From Caldifarciminota bacterium (GTDB lineage Bacteria; Hydrothermota; Tepidihabitantia; SM23-42; JAOAFX01), in assembly GCA_026416055.1 (NCBI GenBank), contig JAOAFX010000007.1, forward strand, positions 1 through 42,482: a stretch of 42,482 nt of DNA. The letters are read 5' to 3'. The notes beneath the pieces are model-generated. The model did no database searches and was not told the DNA's origin. It was given only the letters and a program-made list of their open reading frames with translations. A program made the translations under genes and the position numbers. Shown one piece after another: positions 36,122 to 42,482 of this stretch (position 1 is the first letter of the stretch; each line of letters begins with the position of its first letter).

Positions 36122-38341
36122 ATGCCAGAAAAGAAAATAATCAAAATTGGCGGTATGCATTGTGCGATGTGTGTTAGCACAGTAGAAAAATCATTAAAGA
36201 ATCTTGATGGCACGATTGACGTTGTTGTAAATCTTGCCACGGAAAAAGCAACAGTTACCTATGACCCTTCACTACTTGATATCAACCAGATTAAAAGAGC
36301 AATAGAAAATTCAGGTTATCAGTTTCTCGGTATTTCTGAAGAAGTTGATATAGAAAAAGAAAAGAAAATTATAGAAAGAGAATTAGCCGCTAAAAGACGC
36401 CGGCTTGTAATCGGCTTTATCGTCGGGATACCTTTAATGGCATTAATGTATATTCCGGTGCACCATCTCGAATTTCCCTTACATTATCTTTTATTTATAA
36501 TCTCTACACCCGTCTTCATTTATATAAGTGCGCCCATCTTCAAAGCAGGATTCCAGGCAATAAAGAATAAAGTTCTAAACATGGATGTTATGTATTCAAT
36601 GGGAATTGGAGTCTCATACATTGCAAGTGTGATGGGCACCTTTAATTTCATTCTGAGTAAAGAATTCATGTTCTATGAGACTGCGGTATTGCTTGCAACA
36701 TTTTTGACATTAGGCAGGTATCTTGAAGCAAAAGCAAAGGCAAGAACTTCGGAGGCGATAAAAAAATTGCTGGGATTAAGACCAAAGACAGCAATCGTCA
36801 TACGCAATGAAATAGAGATTGAAATTCCAATTGAAGAGGTCCAGATAGGTGATATGATACTTGCAAGACCCGGTGAACGGATTGCCACTGATGGAGAAAT
36901 AATTGAGGGAGAGTGTCTGGTGGATGAATCCATGATTACTGGTGAACCAATACCATTATTAAAGAAAAAAGGTGATATGGTAATCGGTGGCACAATCAAT
37001 AAAAATGGAATTATAAAATTCAAGGCGACAAAGGTCGGTAAAGAAACTCTTTTAGCACAGATAATAAGACTTGTTGAAGAAGCCCAGGGTTCAAAACCAC
37101 CGGTTCAGAAGATTGCAGATAAAGTTGTAAGTTATTTTATACCTGCGGTACTTGGCATAGCAATAATTGCTTTTGTTTTATGGTACTTTGTTTTTGACGC
37201 AGGTTTACATTTTTCCTTGAGCATATTGATTTCTATTCTTGTCGTTGCCTGTCCCTGTGCACTCGGTCTTGCTACTCCGACTGCAGTCACGGTTGGTATT
37301 GGCAGGGGTGCAGAACTGGGAATTCTAATAAAAAGTGGCGAGGCACTGGAAATTGCAGAACGAATTACCACCGTGGTATTCGATAAGACCGGAACTCTGA
37401 CATCAGGAAGACCTGAAGTAGTCGATATTATTGAGGCCGGCGAGAACAACGACAGAACAAAAATCTTAAAGATTGCTGCATCAGTGGAAAAAAATTCCCT
37501 ACACCCCCTTGCTGAAGCAATTGTCCGCAAGGCTAAAGAAATGAAAATAGAATTGATTGAACCAGAAAATGTTGAGGCAATAGAAGGCAAAGGGATGAGA
37601 GGAGTGGTTGAAAAAAGAACGATCACAATCGGCAGTAAAAGTTTTATAAAAGAGAATGGTTTAGTCATACCTGAAGATATTGAAAATAAGGCTGAAGAAC
37701 TTGAGAAAAAGGGCAGGACCCTGGTTTTTGTCGGTGATAATCAAAAATGTATCGGCATCATCGCAATCTCTGATGTGCCAAAAAACGAAGTCAAAGATGC
37801 AATAGAAGATTTAAAAAAGATGAATCTAAAGCCTTTGATGATAACAGGCGACAATCAGCAAACAGCGCGGGCGATTGCTGAAGAGATTGGTATTAAAGAA
37901 TTCGTGGCAGAGATACTGCCGCAGGATAAATCAGAAATAATAAAAAAATTACAAAAAGAGGGCGAGTTTGTGGTATTTGTTGGTGATGGAATAAATGATG
38001 CGCCAGCACTGGCACAGGCAGATCTAGGAATTGCAATTGGCAGTGGAACAGATATTGCGATAGAAAGTGGCGATATTGTCTTAATCAAAAATAAAATCAC
38101 TGATGTTGTAGCAACAATTCAACTGGCAAGAAAGGTAATGGCACGGATAAAGCAGAATTTATTCTGGGCTTTTTTCTATAATCTAATACTCATCCCGGTT
38201 GCAGCAGGTGTTCTATATCCATTCTTTAAAATCACCTTTAAACCTGAATTTGCAGGTTTAGCAATGGCAATGAGCTCAGTAACAGTAATAACTCTATCAT
38301 TGATGTTGAAAAGATATAAACCAAAAAACCTAAATGCCTGA
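36122..38341 (+). CDS. copA: Copper-translocating P1B-type ATPase
   Basis: N-terminal HMA IGGMHCAMCVSTVEKSL, CPC in VACPCALGLATPTAV, DKTGTLTSG, HPLAEAIV, VGDGINDAPALAQADLGIAIGSG. Confidence 0.95.
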   Translation: MPEKKIIKIGGMHCAMCVSTVEKSLKNLDGTIDVVVNLATEKATVTYDPSLLDINQIKRAIENSGYQFLGISEEVDIEKEKKIIERELAAKRRRLVIGFIVGIPLMALMYIPVHHLEFPLHYLLFIISTPVFIYISAPIFKAGFQAIKNKVLNMDVMYSMGIGVSYIASVMGTFNFILSKEFMFYETAVLLATFLTLGRYLEAKAKARTSEAIKKLLGLRPKTAIVIRNEIEIEIPIEEVQIGDMILARPGERIATDGEIIEGECLVDESMITGEPIPLLKKKGDMVIGGTINKNGIIKFKATKVGKETLLAQIIRLVEEAQGSKPPVQKIADKVVSYFIPAVLGIAIIAFVLWYFVFDAGLHFSLSILISILVVACPCALGLATPTAVTVGIGRGAELGILIKSGEALEIAERITTVVFDKTGTLTSGRPEVVDIIEAGENNDRTKILKIAASVEKNSLHPLAEAIVRKAKEMKIELIEPENVEAIEGKGMRGVVEKRTITIGSKSFIKENGLVIPEDIENKAEELEKKGRTLVFVGDNQKCIGIIAISDVPKNEVKDAIEDLKKMNLKPLMITGDNQQTARAIAEEIGIKEFVAEILPQDKSEIIKKLQKEGEFVVFVGDGINDAPALAQADLGIAIGSGTDIAIESGDIVLIKNKITDVVATIQLARKVMARIKQNLFWAFFYNLILIPVAAGVLYPFFKITFKPEFAGLAMAMSSVTVITLSLMLKRYKPKNLNA

Positions 38342-38440
38342 AAATTTAAAATACAATAGATTATGGATGCTGGTATCCGTGGAAATCAGCAATCTTATCT
38401 GTGTTAATAAGCATGTTTTGTAAAGCAAAAGGAGGTAATA

Positions 38441-38605
38441 ATGGCAACAGACCCAGTTTGCAAGATGCTGGTCTCAGAAAAGACCGCAAAATGGACAACT
38501 GAATACAAGGGCAGGAAGTATTACTTCTGTGCCCCGGGTTGTAAAAAGGCATTTGAAGAGAATCCGGAAAAGTATTTGAAGGAAATAGAAGAAGAAAAGG
38601 AATAG
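38441..38605 (+). CDS. YHS-domain metal-binding protein, 54 aa (absent from ORF track)
   Basis: MATDPVCKMLVSEKTAKWTTEYKGRKYYFCAPGCKKAFEENPEKYLKEIEEEKE with GGAGG SD. Confidence 0.92.
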   Translation: MATDPVCKMLVSEKTAKWTTEYKGRKYYFCAPGCKKAFEENPEKYLKEIEEEKE

Positions 38606-38608
38606 GTA

Positions 38609-38803
38609 ATGGTTATTGGGCATTGCTGCCGGTATGGCAAAAGGGCATGGTTACAGGTAGGAAAACACGTGGCCAATAACATCAAACGATACTGGCTGCC
38701 ACGCCCAAAAACGAAAAACCACAATGTCTGGTATTCGGAACATGATTATTGTTTGAGATTTGGTCCGCCTATCCGTTTAGCGGATTTGAATTTATTTCGG
38801 TAA
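38609..38803 (+). CDS. Uncertain 64-aa ORF between YHS and glutaredoxin-like genes
   Basis: ORF ends just before the glutaredoxin-like SD; AAGGA about 10 nt upstream of ATG; no family recognised. Confidence 0.3.
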   Translation: MVIGHCCRYGKRAWLQVGKHVANNIKRYWLPRPKTKNHNVWYSEHDYCLRFGPPIRLADLNLFR

Positions 38804-38812
38804 GGAGGTCAA

Positions 38813-39097
38813 ATGAGCGAAAACATAAAGAAAGTCTCGGGTAAGAATAAAGGCAAAATAATGCTTTATGCCTTGAGCACCTGTATCTGGTGCAGAAAGA
38901 CCAAGAATCTACTCAATGAACTGGGTGTTGAATATTCCTATATTGATGTTGATTTGCTTGAAGGAGAAGAAAAAGAGCGAATAAAAAAAGAGGTTGAGAA
39001 ATGGAATCCAGCCTGTTCATTTCCTACGCTTGTGATTAACGATGAAAAATGTATTGTGGGATTTAAAGAAAAAGAAATAAGTGAATTATTGAAGTAA
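38813..39097 (+). CDS. Glutaredoxin-like protein
   Basis: IMLYALSTCIWCRKTKNLLNELGVEYSYIDVD, SFPTLVINDEKCIVGFKE. Confidence 0.9.
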   Translation: MSENIKKVSGKNKGKIMLYALSTCIWCRKTKNLLNELGVEYSYIDVDLLEGEEKERIKKEVEKWNPACSFPTLVINDEKCIVGFKEKEISELLK

Positions 39098-39162
39098 CAC
39101 CCAGTTTCTACTGAGTGACCTGCTTTATGTATATTCTGGCAAATAGTAAACTTTTAATCTTA

Positions 39163-39190
39163 TTGACGAAATAAAGAATTTCTATATAAT
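39163..39190 (+). promoter_or_regulatory. Putative promoter TTGACG-N16-TATAAT of the MNT-HEPN-FTR operon
   Basis: Read directly; 6 nt between -10 and ATG 39197. Confidence 0.7.
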
Positions 39191-39196
39191 TTGATT

Positions 39197-39703
39197 ATGA
39201 AGATTGGCTATAATTACTATAAAAAACTTCTCGACATTTATATCTCAATTTTGAAAAAGGAATTGGGCGATTCCTTAATTTCTGTTGTCCTTTATGGTTC
39301 AGTGGCAAGGAACAGTGCAACTTTGCATAGCGATATTGATCTGCTGGTTGTTTTAAAAGAAGGAAAAGAAAATTATTATCAAACTCTTCAACCCCTATTG
39401 AAAGCACAAAAGAATCTTGAAAAAGATCAAATATACAAGAAATTTTCTCATAATGATATGCATCCTCACTTCTCCTATCTCATCCTCTCCTCTGATGAGG
39501 CTTCAAAAAATCGTAAAATATATTTAGATATGATTGAAGATGGCATAATACTCTATGACCGAGGGGAATTTATCAGAAAAAAATTTAAAGAGTTAAAGAG
39601 TAGACTAAAAGAACTCGGTTCAAAAAAAATTTTATTAAAAGATGGCAGATGGTATTGGGATTTGAAGCCAGACCTTAAAATTGGTGAAGTATTTGAACTA
39701 TGA
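39197..39703 (+). CDS. MNT-type nucleotidyltransferase
   Basis: VVLYGSVARNSATLHSDIDLLVVL matches GSX10DXD. ORF track opens at TTG 39191; ATG 39197 preferred. Confidence 0.9.
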   Translation: MKIGYNYYKKLLDIYISILKKELGDSLISVVLYGSVARNSATLHSDIDLLVVLKEGKENYYQTLQPLLKAQKNLEKDQIYKKFSHNDMHPHFSYLILSSDEASKNRKIYLDMIEDGIILYDRGEFIRKKFKELKSRLKELGSKKILLKDGRWYWDLKPDLKIGEVFEL

Positions 39704-40095
39704 CAAACAAAGAAGAAGGACAGGAACTCATAAAACAAGCAGAAAGAATTTTTGAAAGGGATGTTGAAAATGCCCTTAAAGATAGAGATTATAACCTTGT
39801 TATCCGGCCGGCTCAGGAAGCAGTTGAACTTGCCCTTAAAGGTGCATTGAAGGTCTTGGGCATTGAATACCCCAAAATTCATGATGTAGGTGATATTTTC
39901 GCAATGAAAGCAAAAGAGAAATGCACAGGAATAAAGGATGAAATCTGTGATCGAATAAGAGAAGTTTCTTTGTGGTTATCAGAAGCACGAGAGCCTTCTT
40001 TTTATTTTGAAAGAAAATTTACAGAAGAAGATGCAACAAAGGCCCGGAATGATGCAGGATTTGTTATAAAGCAAATAAAGAAGATTTTTAAATAA
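39700..40095 (+). CDS. HEPN-domain protein
   Basis: NLVIRPAQEAVELALKGALKVLGIEYPKIHDVGDIF, RNDAGFVIKQIKKI; ATGA overlap with MNT gene. Confidence 0.88.
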   Translation: MTNKEEGQELIKQAERIFERDVENALKDRDYNLVIRPAQEAVELALKGALKVLGIEYPKIHDVGDIFAMKAKEKCTGIKDEICDRIREVSLWLSEAREPSFYFERKFTEEDATKARNDAGFVIKQIKKIFK

Positions 40096-40605
40096 ATGTT
40101 GAATGATCTTGACATAACTGAAGAGAAAATCCAAAAACTATATGAGAAACTGAAAATAGAGGCTGAGGCAGGTGGTTATCATCTCAATCCCGATGTAAGT
40201 TTTACAAAACAACTTGTGGAGTCTTTAATTGTAAATGAAAAACGTTATGGTTATCCTGCCTGTCCCTGCAGACTTGCTTCGGGCAACAAAGAAGATGATT
40301 TAGACATAATCTGCCCCTGCGATTATCGGGATGCGGATATTCTTGAATATGGTGCCTGTTATTGCGGGCTTTATGTCTCCGAAAAGGTTTTAAAAGGCCA
40401 AATCCAAATTCAATCCATACCTGAAAGGAGACCACCTGAAGGAGAAAGAAAAAAGGCGAAGATTGCTGCGAAAAAATTTTCCGGTCCTCTCCCCTATCCA
40501 GTCTGGCGTTGTAAAGTCTGCGGGTATCTCTGTGCCCGCGAATCACCCCCGGAAGTCTGCCCGATTTGCCGCGCTAAGAAAGAAAGGTTTGAGAGATTTA
40601 TGTAA
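40096..40605 (+). CDS. Ferredoxin:thioredoxin reductase catalytic subunit fused to a C-terminal rubredoxin-like domain
   Basis: FTR-beta pattern ACPCRL...ICPCDY...ACYCGLYV followed by [24 protein letters not shown]. Confidence 0.88.
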   Translation: MLNDLDITEEKIQKLYEKLKIEAEAGGYHLNPDVSFTKQLVESLIVNEKRYGYPACPCRLASGNKEDDLDIICPCDYRDADILEYGACYCGLYVSEKVLKGQIQIQSIPERRPPEGERKKAKIAAKKFSGPLPYPVWRCKVCGYLCARESPPEVCPICRAKKERFERFM

Positions 40606-40706
40606 ATGAGTCTCTTTTACCGGTGAAGGATTCAAATTAATGGTAAGATTAGGGTAGTAGAATAATTTCCATTTTAAAAAAACAATCCTACACCTGAAAT
40701 AAGCTA

Positions 40707-40734
40707 TTGACACAGGGTGATAAATAGTTATAAT
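40707..40734 (+). promoter_or_regulatory. Putative topA promoter TTGACA-N16-TATAAT
   Basis: Read directly; 5 nt between -10 and GTG 40740. Confidence 0.75.
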
Positions 40735-40739
40735 CAAGC

Positions 40740-42482
40740 GTGAACAAAGGTAAAAAAGTCATTATCGTTGAATCGCCTACCAAAGGTAGGACTATAAAAT
40801 CACTACTGGGTAAGGAATACACTGTCGTCTCTTCAAAGGGACATATTAAAGATCTGCCCAAATCTGATCTGGGAATAGATTTAAACAATAACTTTGAACC
40901 AAGATATATCAAGATCAAGGGAAAAGCAAAGATTATAAACGAGATTAAAAGGGTCTGCAGGAATTCAACAAGAATATACATTGCTTCAGACCCTGACCGG
41001 GAAGGTGAAGCAATTGCCCAGCATATTGCTGAAGAATTAAATTCAAACATGCCGATAATAAAAAGGGTACTCTTTCATGAAATCACACCTGAATATGTGA
41101 AAAAAGCGCTACAGAATCCAGTTTCAATAGACCAGAACCTTGTAGATGCCCATAAAGCGAGACGGGTCCTTGACCGGATCGTTGGTTATTTTACAAGCCC
41201 TTTTCTATGGAAAGTCATAAAATCTGGACTTTCTGCAGGAAGGGTTCAGAGTGTTGCCCTTAGACTTGTCTGCGAAAGAGAAAAAGAGATCGAATCATTT
41301 CAACCTACCTCTTACTGGAATATAGTTGGTATCTTCACCACTGCAAGAAATGAAGAATTCGAGGCCTCGTTATTCAAAATAGACGGTTCTATAAGAAAAA
41401 TCCTCTCTGAAGAGGAACTCAACAAATATAAAAATATCCTGCAGCCCGGTGTAAGATTCAATGTCACTGCCCATAAAATTACCACTCCCGAAAAAGTTCC
41501 TCCACCACCCTTCATCACTTCAACACTCCAGCAGGAAGCTTCACGCCAGTTTAATATTACGCCGAAGAAAACTATGCAAATTGCCCAGAGTCTTTACGAA
41601 GGAGTCCGCCTGCCCCAGGGCACATTTGGTTTAATTACCTATATGAGGACTGATTCTACCCGTGTCAACGAAAAGGCTCTGGAAGCGGTTCGGGAATATA
41701 TAGACGGAAAATTTGGAAGTGAATATTTGCCCCGGGAGCCGAGGAAATTTAAAGACCGTAAGACAGCCCAGTCCGGCCATGAAGCGATAAGACCGACCCG
41801 GATAAATATAGAACCGGATGAAATAATTCACCATCTTACTCCAGACCAGTACAAGTTATATAAACTTATATTTGAACGATTCGTTGCTTCGCAGATGGCA
41901 AATGCACGTTATGAAGTGAAAGAGGTTTATCTTGAGTATATGGGGCTGGAATTCAAAGCCGAAGAAATAAAACCTTTATTCCTCGGTTATCAATTACTCA
42001 CAGGAGAGACCACTCAAAAGGGATTTGTACCAAAACTGAAAGCGGGGGAAACTGTAGTCCTTAAAGAAATAAAGATTGAAGAAAAACAGACAACACCTCT
42101 TCCCAGATTTACGGAAGCCACGCTCATTAAGAAATTAGAAGAGAATGGTATTGGAAGACCCTCTACATTTGCGCATATCATCCAGACCCTGTTTGACCGC
42201 CGATATGTTATCAAGGAGAATGGTAAACTAATACCCACCGACCTCGGTCGGGAAGTATATAATATCATCATACCAAGATTCAATTCCATATTTGAAATCC
42301 CATTTACTGCACGCATGGAAGAAGAACTTGACCTTGTTGAAGCCGGAAAGAAAAAATGGCATGAAGTTGTAAGAGAATTCTATGAACCATTCGCAGCAGT
42401 AATAAATCAGGCTAACGCTGATGCAGAAAACTTAAAAAAAAGCATTCGACAAACAATGGACAAAAACTGTCCCCAGTGTGGT
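40740..42482 (+). CDS. topA: DNA topoisomerase I, truncated by the window end
   Basis: My translation from GTG: MNKGKKVIIVESPTKGRTIKSLLGKEYTVVSSKGHIKDLPKSDLG, IYIASDPDREGEAIAQHIA, FGLITYMRTDSTRV, start of Zn finger CPQCG; absent from ORF track because no stop lies in the window. Confidence 0.97.
   Translation, partial: MNKGKKVIIVESPTKGRTIKSLLGKEYTVVSSKGHIKDLPKSDLGIDLNNNFEPRYIKIKGKAKIINEIKRVCRNSTRIYIASDPDREGEAIAQHIAEELNSNMPIIKRVLFHEITPEYVKKALQNPVSIDQNLVDAHKARRVLDRIVGYFTSPFLWKVIKSGLSAGRVQSVALRLVCEREKEIESFQPTSYWNIVGIFTTARNEEFEASLFKIDGSIRKILSEEELNKYKNILQPGVRFNVTAHKITTPEKVPPPPFITSTLQQEASRQFNITPKKTMQIAQSLYEGVRLPQGTFGLITYMRTDSTRVNEKALEAVREYIDGKFGSEYLPREPRKFKDRKTAQSGHEAIRPTRINIEPDEIIHHLTPDQYKLYKLIFERFVASQMANARYEVKEVYLEYMGLEFKAEEIKPLFLGYQLLTGETTQKGFVPKLKAGETVVLKEIKIEEKQTTPLPRFTEATLIKKLEENGIGRPSTFAHIIQTLFDRRYVIKENGKLIPTDLGREVYNIIIPRFNSIFEIPFTARMEEELDLVEAGKKKWHEVVREFYEPFAAVINQANADAENLKKSIRQTMDKNCPQCG

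Noticed and set aside
37132-37668. 178-aa minus-strand ORF opposite copA
   Set aside because: Antisense shadow of a conserved P-type ATPase core.

Overview
AT-rich chromosomal segment, probably from a deep-branching or uncultivated and possibly thermophilic bacterium (a WOR-3-like lineage is a guess from gene style, not tested). It encodes mostly housekeeping genes plus one accessory-looking redox/metal island. In order: THEP1 NTPase; SixA-like phosphatase; a decayed AmmeMemoRadiSam-type radical SAM pseudogene; an ATP-dependent DNA ligase and a PIF1-type helicase with a WYL-like tail; carAB; an unassigned 306-aa protein; a beta-barrel/TPR protein; a sugar transferase and NAD-dependent sugar epimerase; ppdK plus a cyclic-2,3-diphosphoglycerate synthetase-like protein; livHMGF; a glmU(N)-LytR_C-rsfS-argS-PTS IIA-Zn-ribbon operon; a GT39-like membrane glycosyltransferase; mnmE-jag-yidC-yidD-rnpA-rpmH (rpmH is absent from the supplied ORF track); a 32.8-39.1 kb thiol/Fe-S/ferritin-like/copper island; an MNT-HEPN pair followed directly by a ferredoxin:thioredoxin reductase-rubredoxin fusion; and topA, cut by the window end. 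The main non-genic signals are: (i) a dispersed sequence present twice, in the same orientation relative to the promoter of the adjacent gene (about 14.35-14.55 kb and 22.41-22.77 kb); (ii) many TTGACA-N16-TATAAT promoters, several so close to the start codon that leaderless mRNAs are predicted; (iii) a family of TC-centred palindromes, one with an expanded, potentially bistable loop; (iv) tandem ATGTAAACAT sites in front of the redox island. No tRNA, rRNA or CRISPR array was recognised. All family calls are from reading the sequence; no searches were run.
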